Shown: positions 17,203-26,674, counted from the first letter of the stretch. The stretch is 64,000 nt of DNA from Ruminococcus sp. (GCA_017458845.1 JAFSZY010000036.1:17309-81308); one strand, 5' to 3'. Notes: generated from the sequence alone by a model not told the origin. Made by a program: numbers and translations.

Positions 17203-17640
17203 TCAAAGCATTTCATCCAAAATCTCCGCCGCGTCGCGGACGAGCAGGGGACAGGGGCGTTTTTTGTAGTAGCCCTCGCTTCTCTGTTCGGGTACGCCGT
17301 TTTCAACGGTCTTTACGCCTGTGAGAAGCTCTCGGCAGATTATGGAGCCGTTCTTCTCCTTAAAGCGCGCTGCAAAGTCCTGAATGAGCTTGTAGTGTTC
17401 TTTTTTGCCCTCAAAGTCCCTGGGGTTAGAATAACCTTTTACAAGCCCCAGCACCATAGAGGCTCCGCTGACTGTGCCGCACACCTCTCTCATTCTGCCC
17501 AAGCCCCCGCCGAACGACGAGGCAAGCTTCGCCGCCGTGTCATCATCGAGTCCCGTTATATCCGAGAAGGCAAGCAACACCGCCTGGGAGCAGTTGTATC
17601 CGTCTCTGAAAAGCTTTTCAGCTAAATCCGCGTGGTTCAT
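17203..17640 (-). CDS. C_GCAxxG_C_C family protein
   Basis: A 145-residue protein with the family cysteine pattern: YNCSQAVLLAF near residue 17, GRMREVCGTVSGASMVLG around 50-68, and C-terminal cysteines in ICREL and CPLLVRDAAEIL. The family is predicted to bind a redox cofactor or metal, and its function is unproven. RBS AGGAGG lies before the ATG. It is separate from the neighbouring Fe-S operon but on the same strand. Confidence 0.88.
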   Translation of the reverse strand: MNHADLAEKLFRDGYNCSQAVLLAFSDITGLDDDTAAKLASSFGGGLGRMREVCGTVSGASMVLGLVKGYSNPRDFEGKKEHYKLIQDFAARFKEKNGSIICRELLTGVKTVENGVPEQRSEGYYKKRPCPLLVRDAAEILDEML

Positions 17641-17784
17641 AGTGTTCCTCCTACAGCTTGATTTGTTTTTTTATTCTATCATAAATTATAAAAGATGTCT
17701 AATTTTTCAAACGATAAATTTGAATAAAATTTTGCCTTTTTCGCACCATAAAAACAAGGAGTTTTGAAAGGTGCGTATGAAAAT

Positions 17785-17994
17785 ATGGATTACAATAATT
17801 TGACACAACTGCTCAGCGAGAGCTATGACTCGCGCAGATATTTTATGAATCTGCCGAACGATGTTCAGCTTGAGCTTCACAAGTATAACGACAGCATCAG
17901 AAACTCGGCGGATTTGACCAATATGGTTAATAAGCTTAACGCCGACAATGGCTTCGGCGCTGTTGAGTTCCCGCACGAGTATTTTATGTACTAA
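17785..17994 (+). CDS. Small hypothetical protein
   Basis: A 69-residue ORF (MDYNNLTQLLSESYDSRRYF...) with AAAGG 13 bp upstream of the ATG. It is helical-looking with alternating charged and aromatic residues, has no signal or membrane segment, and belongs to no family I know. It is the only forward gene in a reverse-strand region. Coding use resembles the neighbours, and the frame is clean. Confidence 0.55.
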   Translation: MDYNNLTQLLSESYDSRRYFMNLPNDVQLELHKYNDSIRNSADLTNMVNKLNADNGFGAVEFPHEYFMY

Positions 17995-18075
17995 AAGAAA
18001 ACGACTTGGAAATCCAAGCCGTTAACGTGTATTTATCTCCCGCCGTTTATGTTAGTCTTGAGTTATAGACAACGT

Positions 18076-18642
18076 CTATATAGGCGGATTCGGCACTCGG
18101 GGCTCCCGAGTTTTTGTGCCGTCGTAGAGGGTTTCCTCATTTACGGGAACGGCTTTGCCCTGCTTGAGGCTTTCGGGAACGTCAAGAAAGCGTTGGTTCT
18201 TGCTTCCTCGAAACAGCAGCATAAGACTGCGCTGTTCCTCGATGTACGGACCGTCCACAAGGTAGTCGAGATTCTTGAGGAGTTCCATCCATTCGGGCTT
18301 CTCGCGGCTTCCTGCGACGAGTTCCTCAAAGGTATATCCTGAGTAGCTCATCACGTTTAAACCGTTCTCGCGGCATTTCTGAGCCAATTCCGCCAACTCT
18401 GCGGCTTGACAGAAAGGCTCGCCTCCCGAAAAGGTCATTCCCTGCAGGATTTTGTTCTTCACGGCAATGCTCAGTATCTTGTCAACATCGCCCGAGTGCC
18501 TTGGCTCAAACGCCCATGTCTCGGGGTTGTGACAGCCCTTGCAGTGGTGAGGACAGCCCTGCGTAAAAATTGTCATTCTTATGCCCGGGCCGTCAACGAT
18601 ACTCTCGCTGACGACCCCGCTCAGGTTTAATTTTGTACCCAT
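18076..18642 (-). CDS. nrdG: Anaerobic ribonucleotide reductase activating protein
   Basis: A 188-residue radical-SAM enzyme that installs the glycyl radical in NrdD. The cluster motif CPHHCKGC (CX3CX2C) sits near residue 30 in TQGCPHHCKGCHNPETW, followed by the SAM-binding MTFSGGEPF. The C-terminal tail of about 30 residues beyond the core is somewhat long. It starts 1 bp after the nrdD stop, so the two are one operon. Confidence 0.96.
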   Translation of the reverse strand: MGTKLNLSGVVSESIVDGPGIRMTIFTQGCPHHCKGCHNPETWAFEPRHSGDVDKILSIAVKNKILQGMTFSGGEPFCQAAELAELAQKCRENGLNVMSYSGYTFEELVAGSREKPEWMELLKNLDYLVDGPYIEEQRSLMLLFRGSKNQRFLDVPESLKQGKAVPVNEETLYDGTKTREPRVPNPPI

Positions 18643-18643
18643 T

Positions 18644-21004
18644 TTATACTGCTTCGTCCGTAAGCTCGCTCATATCAATGCTCTCGCCCAGGTTGTGCTT
18701 AACTCTGTCCTCAACCTCGGCGCGTTTAGCGTCGTTGAAGCGGTCAAGCGTACCAACGAGGTAGCCTGTGATTCTGCGAATACGCTCGAAGCCAACGCCT
18801 CCCGAGCCTTCCTTGCGTCCGCATACGGGACAGTAATCGCCGATGATACCTGTGTGTCCGCAAACAGGGTCACGGTCTACGGGATGGTTGATTGAGCCAT
18901 AGCCTACGCCGCACTCCTTCATCTGACGGATAACCGCCTCAAAAGCGTCGAGGTTCTGTGACGGGTCGCCGTCAAGCTCGATGTAGGATATGTGTCCGCC
19001 GTTGGTGAGGTTGTGATACGGAGCCTCCAGCTTAATCTTCTCCATAGCGGAGATGTTGAAGTATACGGGGATATGGAAGGAGTTGGTGTAATAGTCTCTG
19101 TCTGTAACGCCGGGGATAGTGCCGAAACGCTCGCGGTCGATTCTTACGAAACGTCCTGAAAGTCCCTCGGCGGGTGTGCCGATGAGCGCGAAGTTGAGCT
19201 GATGTCTCTGAGTAGCCTCGTTCATCTTTTTGCGCATATAGCCGATGATTTCAAGACCGAGCTTCTGAGCGCTCGCGCTTTCGCCGTGATGCTCTCCTAC
19301 AAGAGCCTTGAGACACTCGGCAAGACCGATGAATCCTACTGTGAGCGAACCGTGCTTGAGAACGTCGCGAACCGAGTCGTTGGGTCCGAGCTTCTCGGAG
19401 TCAATCCAAACGCCCTGTCCCATAAGGAAGGGGAAGTTCTTGACGAGCTTGGAGCACTGGATTTCAAATCTTTCAAGCAGCTGCTCTACGCAAAGGTCGC
19501 ACATTCTGTCGAGCTGCTCAAAAAAGAAGTCAACATTTTTATTTGAAAGGATGGCGAGGCGGGGAAGGTTGATTGATGTAAAGCTTAGGTTGCCTCTGCC
19601 GTAAGTGATTTCGCGCTCGGGGTCGTGGATGTTGCCGATAACTCTTGTACGGCATCCCATATATCCGACCTCTGTCTCGGGGTGTCCCTCTTTGTAGTAC
19701 GCGATGTTGTAGGGCGCGTCGAGGAACGAGTAGTTGGGGAAGAGGCGCTTAGCGCTAACCTTCATTGTTTCCTTATATATATCATAGTTGGGGTCGCCGG
19801 GGTTGTAGTTTACGCCCTCTTTAACCTTGAAAATCTGGATGGGGAAGATGGGAGTCTCGCCGTTGCCAAGACCGTTGTCGGTTGCCTTGAGGATGTTCTT
19901 CATTACCATTCTGCCCTCGGGAGAGGTGTCTGTGCCGTAGTTGAGAGATGAGAAAGGAATCTGTGCGCCCGCGCGGCTGTGCATTGTGTTGAGGTTGTGG
20001 ATGAGAGCCTCCATAGCCTGGAATGTAGCTCTGTCTGTTTCGGACTCAGCGTGCTTGAACGCGAAACGCTGAAGCTTGCCCGCGAGCTTCTCGCCGTATT
20101 TGTCAACGAGGATTTTGTTCTCGGCTGCCTTGTAGTCGGGGCTGTTGTCCTCGAGCTTGGGCCACTCGCCGGAGATTTCCTCTGCTTTGTCGCAGATTTC
20201 CTTAGTTGTCGCTTTGGCGTTTTCGTCATCTGTCAAAAGCTCGATAGCTCTCTCGAGGTTCTGACGGTAGCGCTTGCGGTATGTTTTGCGAACACCGGGT
20301 GCCATTGAGTAGTCAAAGTTTGGAACACTCTGTCCGCCGTGTTGGTCGTTCTGGTTGGACTGAATAGCGATACACGCGAGAGCGGAGTAGCTCTGGATAT
20401 CGTTGGGTTCTCTGAGGTAGCCGTGACCTGTTGAGAAGCCGTCCTTGAAGAGCTTTAACAGGTCAATCTGACAGCAGGTGGTTGTCAGTGTGAGAAAGTC
20501 GAGGTCGTGAATATGGATATCGCCGTCGAGGTGAGCCTTGGAGTGCTTGGGGTTGAGTATATACATATGATAGAACTGCTTGGCTCCCTCTGAGCCGTAT
20601 TTGAGCATTGTGCCCATTGCTGTGTCGCCGTCTATGTTGGCGTTCTCGCGCTTGACGTCGTTGTCCTTCGCCGCCTTGAATGTAAGGTCCTCGTAAATCT
20701 TCATCAGCTTAGTGTTCATATCACGGACACGGGTACGTTCCGCGCGGTAGAGGATGAACTCCTTGGCTGTTCTTGCGTGACCGTTTTCGATGAGGACTTT
20801 TTCTACTGTGTCCTGAACCTGCTCAACGGTGGGCTCAGTTTCGCCCTTGGCTTCGAGAGTAGAGAGGACTTCCTTGGCGAGCTGTTCGGCTGTCTCGTAA
20901 TCTGTTCCGCCGATAGCCTGAGCCGCCATATAGATAGCCTGAGTAATCTTTTCCAAATCGAAGCTTGCTGTACGTCCGTCGCGTTTTTTAATCTTGGTAA
21001 TCAC
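18644..21004 (-). CDS. nrdD: Anaerobic ribonucleoside-triphosphate reductase
   Basis: A 786-residue class III reductase making dNTPs under anaerobiosis. It has an N-terminal ATP-cone (about 1-95, KIKKRDGRTASFDLEKI), the catalytic barrel, a C-terminal zinc site VCGHTGIIGDYCPVCG near 715-730, and the glycyl-radical block RRITGYLVGTLDRFNDAKR near 745-763, whose conserved glycine carries the radical. The start is a GTG at 21004 with GGGAGGT upstream. Three NrdR-box-like sites lie before it. Confidence 0.97.
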   Translation of the reverse strand: MITKIKKRDGRTASFDLEKITQAIYMAAQAIGGTDYETAEQLAKEVLSTLEAKGETEPTVEQVQDTVEKVLIENGHARTAKEFILYRAERTRVRDMNTKLMKIYEDLTFKAAKDNDVKRENANIDGDTAMGTMLKYGSEGAKQFYHMYILNPKHSKAHLDGDIHIHDLDFLTLTTTCCQIDLLKLFKDGFSTGHGYLREPNDIQSYSALACIAIQSNQNDQHGGQSVPNFDYSMAPGVRKTYRKRYRQNLERAIELLTDDENAKATTKEICDKAEEISGEWPKLEDNSPDYKAAENKILVDKYGEKLAGKLQRFAFKHAESETDRATFQAMEALIHNLNTMHSRAGAQIPFSSLNYGTDTSPEGRMVMKNILKATDNGLGNGETPIFPIQIFKVKEGVNYNPGDPNYDIYKETMKVSAKRLFPNYSFLDAPYNIAYYKEGHPETEVGYMGCRTRVIGNIHDPEREITYGRGNLSFTSINLPRLAILSNKNVDFFFEQLDRMCDLCVEQLLERFEIQCSKLVKNFPFLMGQGVWIDSEKLGPNDSVRDVLKHGSLTVGFIGLAECLKALVGEHHGESASAQKLGLEIIGYMRKKMNEATQRHQLNFALIGTPAEGLSGRFVRIDRERFGTIPGVTDRDYYTNSFHIPVYFNISAMEKIKLEAPYHNLTNGGHISYIELDGDPSQNLDAFEAVIRQMKECGVGYGSINHPVDRDPVCGHTGIIGDYCPVCGRKEGSGGVGFERIRRITGYLVGTLDRFNDAKRAEVEDRVKHNLGESIDMSELTDEAV

Positions 21005-21051
21005 AATAATAACCTCCCAATTACATCTTTGTAAACGTTAATTCTTCTAAA

Positions 21052-21067
21052 ACACAATATATAGTGT
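21052..21067 (-). promoter_or_regulatory. NrdR box (downstream of the nrdD promoter)
   Basis: ACACAATATATAGTGT agrees with the 16-bp NrdR consensus (ACACWAWATNTWGTGT type). It lies about 15-30 bp after the predicted transcription start of nrdD. Confidence 0.8.
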
Positions 21068-21088
21068 TGCTTCTCAGATTGCCAGCAC

Positions 21089-21117
21089 ATTATAGCGGAT
21101 TTGCTCCATTTCGTCAA
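21089..21117 (-). promoter_or_regulatory. nrdDG promoter
   Basis: Minus strand: TTGACG (21112-21117), 17-bp spacer, TATAAT (21089-21094). Confidence 0.85.
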
Positions 21118-21206
21118 TTAGTAAAAGTGAACAATTCGGAGAAAAATTTTTGTGCAAATCGAGCAGAAATTTAAAATAAATTTTTAAAAAGGAATTAAAC
21201 GCTAAA

Positions 21207-21253
21207 AAACAACAATTTGTGTCTAATTTGTAACCAGACACAAGATGTTGTGT
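21207..21253 (-). promoter_or_regulatory. Tandem pair of NrdR-like boxes, 31 bp apart
   Basis: AAACAACAATTTGTGT (21207-21222) and ACACAAGATGTTGTGT (21238-21253) have centres 31 bp apart, the three-helical-turn spacing known for paired NrdR boxes. They lie about 90-140 bp upstream of the nrdD -35 box. Confidence 0.65.
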
Positions 21254-21294
21254 TTTGTTAAAAAATGTAATTATTAAATTACAGATTGTTATTT

Positions 21295-21615
21295 AGTGGT
21301 CAGTATTCAGTGGTCAGTGGTCAGTGAATGTCGAGAACATAACGCCAATTAGTACAAATCTTGTGTTCCCGAACTGTTTATATTCATCTAATACTATTTC
21401 GTAGGGGATACCGTCTCGGTATCCCTAAACGTATTTATTATAGGATTATTTTCCTTTCGACGCAGTCGAAACGATTAGGGCGCCCGAGACGGACGCCCCT
21501 ACGAGTTTTAAATTAGTTTATATCATTATTTATCCAATCGGGCTGCGAAGTTCTCGGAAGATGGATGGTTTCTCCCCGACCAAAACTGACCACTGATTAC
21601 TGTCCACTGCTCACT
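21295..21615. repeat. Dispersed intergenic repeat, family A (copy 2, long form)
   Basis: The region is bounded by degenerate GTCAGTGGTCAGTG units on the left and their inverse (CTGACCACTGATTACTGTCC...) on the right. Blocks at about 21328-21400 and 21510-21590 are the reverse complement of the two blocks in 4432-4680. The middle holds GGGATACCGTCTCGGTATCCC, which recurs at 46450-46470, and GGGCGCCCGAGACGGACGCCC. No coding sequence. Confidence 0.75.
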
Positions 21616-21619
21616 AACA

Positions 21620-21648
21620 AAAAGAAAGGCTCGGTTTCCCGAGCCTTT
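21620..21648 (-). terminator. Terminator of the starch-binding protein gene
   Basis: Minus-strand GGCTCGG / CCGAGCC stem followed by TTTCTTTTTG. Confidence 0.8.
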
Positions 21649-21687
21649 CGAATATTAAGAATTTATTAAGATTTAATTTGCAGTAAA

Positions 21688-24603
21688 TTATTTAACTACA
21701 ATCTTAAGCGTTACCTTCTTGGTCTTAGCCTTATAGGTTGTATTACCCTTAGCTGTAACCTTAACTGTAACCTTATAAGTGCCCTTCTTGAGGCCCTTCT
21801 TAATCTTAACAACGCCCTTGCTGGATACGGTAATCTTCTTGTCGCCCTTAGTCTTCTTGAATACTACTGTACCCTTAGCCTTCTTAACTGTGAACGCTTT
21901 AGCCTTCTTAACAGTCGTAGCCTTGTAGCCCTTCTTGAGGCTGATCTTATTAGCCTTAACTGTCATTGTGTTAGCCTTCTTAACAACCTTTATCTTAACA
22001 GTAGCGGACTTACCGTTGTTAGTTGCTTTGATAGTTACAGTACCTGCCTTCTTACCAACAACCTTGCCTGCGGATGTTACAGTAGCAACCTTAGTATTGC
22101 TGGACTTGAATGTTGTTGAACCTACAGGATTAGTAACTGTAGCCTTAACAGTTGTGGAAGCGCCTACATAGATAGTAGTCTTAGCTGCCGTAACCTTGAT
22201 TGTTGTCGCGGGAGTCTGTGTAGGAGCCTGAGTCTCTGTGGGAGCCTGAGTCTCTGTGGGAGCCTGAGTCTCTGTGGGAGCCTGAGTCTCTGTAGGAGCC
22301 TGAGTCTCTGTTGTGGGCTCTGTTGTAGGTGTTGTTGTGTCGTCAACTACGGGAACTTCCTGTCCGGGACCGTAAACTGTAGCGACAACGCCTTCCTCGG
22401 TTGCGCTTTCCTTATTAGGTCTGCTGGTACCCATTACATACTTGAATACGATTGTGGAATCGTTTTCATCAACAGTTACATAGGTGTTGTTGCCCATGCC
22501 TGAGGGATGCCAGTAAACAGATGTGCCGTCGAAGTAAACAACCTTGAACTCATAGCGGGGAGCGCCTGTGTCGTCAATATTGTCTGCGCTTGAAGGAACG
22601 TTAGAAGCTACATAATAGTAGAAGGAACCGTCGTTGGACTGTGTAAGCTTGGGTGTGCCGCTTGTTGCGGGATTCTCCCAACCCCATTCAACGCCGCAAA
22701 CTTCCTCGGAACCTACAAGATAGAATCCTGCCGCGTCAGCGGGAACAGGCTGAGTCTCGCCACTCTCTGTGGGCTCTGTGGGGATAACGATGTCATCGGG
22801 ATAATACTTGAATTCCTCAGCCGTTGAATCATAATAGAAGCCTTCGATGCCCTCATAGAAGGGAAGGTCAGGTGACTGAGCGCCGTCGTTGTTGTTAAAG
22901 ATGATGAATTCTGCGGAAGCGGGAACGTCAACTGTGTATACATCCTGCTCGTAATCGTTTTTCTCGAGCCATGTCATCTGTGTGCCGGGCCACTCGGGAC
23001 CAACTGTGCCTGCAGCCTTTGTATAGGTGTAAGCGTAAACCTCAGCCCAACCAAGTGTGTTTGTGAACTTAACTGTTCTTGTCTGTACGGGAGTTGTCTC
23101 CTGAGTCTCCTGAGTATCCTGAGTAGACTGAGTTTCCTTAGACTCTGTGGGCTGAACGTCAGATACGACGTAAATGCACCTTTCATGCCAATCGTCGCCG
23201 CCGTCGCCGTTGGGACGGAAGTAAACTGTGTACTGACCATCTTCAGTTACAACATACTCGTTGTCCATGCCGTCGGGGTACCAAGCTGTGATTGCGTTGT
23301 TTTCAACCTTAACAACCTTAATACCGTCGTTTTCCTCAATTCCTGTAGTTGTGAAATACTCTTCTCCTTCAGCCTCAGTGTTAACAGCGAGCTTAACAAA
23401 GGAATCTGTGAGAGCCCATTTTTCAGACGCTCTTACTACATAGTAGCCGTCAATAAGATCTAATGTATGACCTGTATCGCCTGTTGGGTCAGTAACCTGA
23501 GTTTCCTGAGACTCTGTGGGCTGCTCTGCAGCTGCTACGTAAATGCAGTTGTAGAACCAATCGTCGCCGCCGTCGCCGTTGGGACGGAAGTATACGTTGT
23601 ATGTGCCGTCAGCTGTGATTTCGCCGTTTTCGCCATAGTTGTTGCCCATGCCGTCGGGATACCATACCTGAGATCCGCCTGTAACAGCTACAACCTTGAA
23701 CTGTGACTCTGTTGTGAGCGCGAGACCATAGAACATATACTCGTCTGTCTCAGCCTCAGTGTTCTTAGTCATCTTGTAAGCTTCATTGGGAGCCCACTCA
23801 GTCATATTACCAACAATGTAATACTCTGTTTCAGCTGCGGGCTCTGTCTCGCCTGTCTCAGAAGCCAGTGTCTCGCCTGTCTCTGTAGTAGCAGCAGTTG
23901 TGCTGTCTGTTGTGGGCTCTGAGAGTGTTACTTCATAAGTAGCGCCTGTTTTTGTAGAAAAGTCGAAGTTTGTGAGGTCAATCTTGAAAGTAACGTCGTA
24001 AGCCTGCTCAGTGAAGAGAGAGAGGTTGCCCTGCGCATTCCATACAGCTTCACCTGAAAGAGCTTCGTCATCTGCGCCTGCGCCCCAGTTAGCAGCCCAA
24101 CCGCCGTTAGCGGCGAACTTGTAGCTGTAAGAACCTGCCGCAACATTCTTAGCTGTGTAAGAATAAACGCCTGCGGAAGTTTCTGTCATTTCGGGAGCTG
24201 TTGCGAAATCCCAACCTGCAAAGCCCATCAGCTGCATTTTGTCAACTGTAAGACCTGTTACAGCGGAACCGCCTGTGTAGGTGACTTCCTGAGTGTCAGG
24301 GTTGAATTTTACTGTTACGTCTCCAACCTCGGTTACAGCAACGTCAAAGTTGTTGCCTGTTGAGTCACCGATCCATGTGCCGTCAGCTACTACCTTGAAC
24401 TGATAGTTGCCTACGGGAACATCAGTGAATGTATAGGTGTATACATCACCGTCGAGTGTCATAGCGCATCCTGCATCCCAATCACAGCCGGGGAATGTAC
24501 CGCGAACTGATACGGAATCGACAGCGCTTGCGCCAACCATAGCTACTGACATCAGCATAAGAACTGAAAGTAAGATGGCTATGGACTGTCTGAATTTTCT
24601 CAT
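21688..24603 (-). CDS. Secreted multi-module starch-binding protein, no catalytic domain
   Basis: A 971-residue exported protein. The start at 24603 has AGAAGGAGG upstream; an in-frame ATG 57 bp earlier lacks one. After the signal peptide (1-28) come two glycan-binding-like beta modules (about 30-205), then repeated modules with WYPDGMxN and YFRPNGDGGDDW (about 250-480), one CBM26-like module (WAEVYAYTYTKAA ... WPGTQMTW, about 515-610), and another with WHPSGMGNN (about 635-740). A PTETQA linker encoded by 18-bp repeats (about 22223-22312), a Big_2 domain and a lysine-rich tail follow. It recalls the Sas starch-adherence proteins of R. bromii (inference) and should bind starch granules or tether them to the cell. 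Confidence 0.85.
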   Translation of the reverse strand: MRKFRQSIAILLSVLMLMSVAMVGASAVDSVSVRGTFPGCDWDAGCAMTLDGDVYTYTFTDVPVGNYQFKVVADGTWIGDSTGNNFDVAVTEVGDVTVKFNPDTQEVTYTGGSAVTGLTVDKMQLMGFAGWDFATAPEMTETSAGVYSYTAKNVAAGSYSYKFAANGGWAANWGAGADDEALSGEAVWNAQGNLSLFTEQAYDVTFKIDLTNFDFSTKTGATYEVTLSEPTTDSTTAATTETGETLASETGETEPAAETEYYIVGNMTEWAPNEAYKMTKNTEAETDEYMFYGLALTTESQFKVVAVTGGSQVWYPDGMGNNYGENGEITADGTYNVYFRPNGDGGDDWFYNCIYVAAAEQPTESQETQVTDPTGDTGHTLDLIDGYYVVRASEKWALTDSFVKLAVNTEAEGEEYFTTTGIEENDGIKVVKVENNAITAWYPDGMDNEYVVTEDGQYTVYFRPNGDGGDDWHERCIYVVSDVQPTESKETQSTQDTQETQETTPVQTRTVKFTNTLGWAEVYAYTYTKAAGTVGPEWPGTQMTWLEKNDYEQDVYTVDVPASAEFIIFNNNDGAQSPDLPFYEGIEGFYYDSTAEEFKYYPDDIVIPTEPTESGETQPVPADAAGFYLVGSEEVCGVEWGWENPATSGTPKLTQSNDGSFYYYVASNVPSSADNIDDTGAPRYEFKVVYFDGTSVYWHPSGMGNNTYVTVDENDSTIVFKYVMGTSRPNKESATEEGVVATVYGPGQEVPVVDDTTTPTTEPTTETQAPTETQAPTETQAPTETQAPTETQAPTQTPATTIKVTAAKTTIYVGASTTVKATVTNPVGSTTFKSSNTKVATVTSAGKVVGKKAGTVTIKATNNGKSATVKIKVVKKANTMTVKANKISLKKGYKATTVKKAKAFTVKKAKGTVVFKKTKGDKKITVSSKGVVKIKKGLKKGTYKVTVKVTAKGNTTYKAKTKKVTLKIVVK

Positions 24604-24648
24604 AGCGAAAATCCTCCTTCTAAATTTTTTTGGTTTTAAACCATCTTT

Positions 24649-24677
24649 ATTATATTCCAAACCTGCAGATAAATCAA
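24649..24677 (-). promoter_or_regulatory. Promoter of the starch-binding protein
   Basis: Minus strand: TTGATT (24672-24677), 17-bp spacer, TATAAT (24649-24654), identical in both boxes to the amylase promoter at 567-595. A palindrome TGGTTTAAAACCA (about 24630-24642) follows the -10, in a place comparable to the inverted repeat at 607-627. Confidence 0.8.
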
Positions 24678-24749
24678 TAGCTTGTACATAAATTTCTGAC
24701 TAAATTCAATCAAAATTCGGCTATATTTCGTCAAAAGAAAAAAGCCGTA

Positions 24750-24975
24750 CATCCCCCTCAAACAAGCGTGTGAAAAAGGCAGAAAAAAGAGAGCCGAAAA
24801 CGACTCCTACGGTTCTCTCTGTCATTCCGGGTTTGCGAGGAATCTCCTTTCTTTATATACCGTTCAGAAAAAGGTGTAAGATTCTTCGTCGCTACGCTCC
24901 TCTGAATGACAGGAAGAAAACCGCTCAGGATGACAGTAGGGGCTGACACAAAAGCCAGCCCCTGCAATAAAGAGT
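24750..24975. repeat. Dispersed intergenic repeat, family B (copy 1)
   Basis: It contains GATTCTTCGTCGCTACGCTCCTCTGAATGACAG in pieces and GGAATCTCCTTTCTTTATA. The reverse complement recurs at 46300-46400 (TCATTCAGAGGAGCAAAGCG...). At its right end AGGGGCTG (24938-24945) / CAGCCCCT (24956-24963) can act as terminator for the minus-strand putP. No ORF. Confidence 0.7.
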
Positions 24976-24982
24976 TATTCTA

Positions 24983-26536
24983 TTAAAATTCTTCGTTCTT
25001 GACTCTTTCAAATTCCTGTACGATTTCGTCGTCGGGTTTCTTTGAAACGAGGGAAACAGCTATCATAAATATGAGAGCAATCGGGAAGCCGACGGCAAGT
25101 GAGTAAAGGCCTGTGGCGCTTCCGATTGTTACCATACCGTCCGCCGAGCTTATCATCGGGATATAGTCCCAAACGATAACCGTGAGCGTTCCGCTTATCA
25201 TAGCCGCGAGAGCGCCCTGCCAGTTTGAGCGTTTCCAGAACAGAGCGAGGAGAACAACAGGACCGAACGCCGCGCCGAAGCCTGCCCACGCGTCTGATAC
25301 AAGCGTCATAATACTGGAGTTCGGGTCAAGCGCGATAACAAACGCTATAACCGCGATAACAATAACAGCTATACGGCCGAGCCTGAGAGAGCTCTTTTCA
25401 GAAGCGTTCTTTTTGATAACGCCCTTGTACATATCCTCACTGATAGCCGAAGCTGTAACGAGGAGCTGGCTGTCAGCGGTACTCATAATCGCCGCTAAGA
25501 TTCCGCAAAGGAATAATCCGCCGATAAAGATGAGAATACCGTTGTCAGCAAATACCTGCTGAATCATACGGATGAATACAGTCTCGCTGTTTGTGCCGTC
25601 AAGCTGAGCCTTGAGGTAAGCTCTGCCAACGATACCGATAAGGAACGAAGCGATGAACGCAAGCGAAACCCATGTGATGGCGACTTTGCGTGACTTTTTG
25701 ATTTCCTTGTGGCTCTTGATAGCCATAAACCTTACAAGGATATGAGGCATACCGAAGTAGCCTAGTCCCCACGCGAAGCCCGAGATTACGGACGATACCG
25801 TCGCCGAACCGAACGGGTTCATAAACGCGGCGGGATCCTTAACGCCGTTTGCCAAAAGAGCTGAACTGAATGATGTGTCAAATGTAAGTATTGAGTAAGC
25901 GATAATCGGAACTGTGAGGATAGCTATAATCATCATCATACCCTGGATAAGGTCGGTTGTACATACAGCCTTGAAGCCGCCGAGGAATGTGTATACGAGA
26001 ATAACTGTCGCCGCGATAATCAGACCGATCATATAAAACTGCTGGAAGCTTTCACCGGAATCTCCGCCAAACAGTGTAGCGAAAAGCTTCGCGCCGCTGG
26101 AGAAAGCCGAAGCGGTGTATACCGCGAAGAAGATAGTAATGATTACCGCCGATACAACTTTTAATACACCCTTGCTTCTGAAACGGTTGTCAAAGAAGCT
26201 GGGGATAGTAAGGCTGTTGCCCGAGGCAATCGTATACTTTCTTAATCTTCCCGATACAAAGAACCAGTTGAGCACCGTACCGATTAAAAGTCCTACAGCA
26301 ACCCAGATGTCGCCTGTACCTGTAAGATAGAACGCGCCCGGGAGACCCATAAGAAGCCATCCGCTCATATCGGAAGCTTCCGCGGAGATAGCCGCTGTCC
26401 AGGCGCCCAGATTACGTCCGCCGAGGAAGTAGTCCTCGTTATTCTTTGTGCTTCGTGAATAGATAGCGCCGATAACAATCATCAGAGCCATATAGAACAC
26501 AAACGCGCAAAGAACGATTACGTTTGATGAACTCAT
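24983..26536 (-). CDS. putP: Sodium/proline symporter
   Basis: A 517-residue membrane protein of the sodium:solute symporter family with about 13 hydrophobic segments. Diagnostic text includes EDYFLGGRNLGAWTAAISAEASDMSGWLLMGLPGAFY (about 35-70), the PutP Na+/proline site region, and the later block STADSQLLVTASAISEDMY. Length is close to E. coli PutP (502). Proline is the probable substrate, though related SSS members use other solutes. It stands alone with its own promoter. Confidence 0.92.
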   Translation of the reverse strand: MSSSNVIVLCAFVFYMALMIVIGAIYSRSTKNNEDYFLGGRNLGAWTAAISAEASDMSGWLLMGLPGAFYLTGTGDIWVAVGLLIGTVLNWFFVSGRLRKYTIASGNSLTIPSFFDNRFRSKGVLKVVSAVIITIFFAVYTASAFSSGAKLFATLFGGDSGESFQQFYMIGLIIAATVILVYTFLGGFKAVCTTDLIQGMMMIIAILTVPIIAYSILTFDTSFSSALLANGVKDPAAFMNPFGSATVSSVISGFAWGLGYFGMPHILVRFMAIKSHKEIKKSRKVAITWVSLAFIASFLIGIVGRAYLKAQLDGTNSETVFIRMIQQVFADNGILIFIGGLFLCGILAAIMSTADSQLLVTASAISEDMYKGVIKKNASEKSSLRLGRIAVIVIAVIAFVIALDPNSSIMTLVSDAWAGFGAAFGPVVLLALFWKRSNWQGALAAMISGTLTVIVWDYIPMISSADGMVTIGSATGLYSLAVGFPIALIFMIAVSLVSKKPDDEIVQEFERVKNEEF

Positions 26537-26589
26537 AAATTCCCTCCTGATTTTATTACTTTATCAACGTAAAATTTTTCAACTTGAAT

Positions 26590-26618
26590 ATAATATCATA
26601 TTATATCGAAATTTGCAA
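26590..26618 (-). promoter_or_regulatory. putP promoter
   Basis: Minus strand: TTGCAA (26613-26618), 17-bp spacer, TATTAT (26590-26595). Confidence 0.55.
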
Positions 26619-26674
26619 GGGAAAGGGTATACAAAAAGGTTGTGAAATTTTTTTATTTTATTTCTATTATAATA

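Noticed and set aside
20200..21034. Several plus-strand open frames across nrdD
   Set aside because: They lie antisense to well-identified nrdD domains and have no start signals.
22223..22312. Regular 18-bp repeats that could be taken for a CRISPR or minisatellite
   Set aside because: The repeats are in frame and encode a PTETQA linker of the starch-binding protein; there are no unique spacers.
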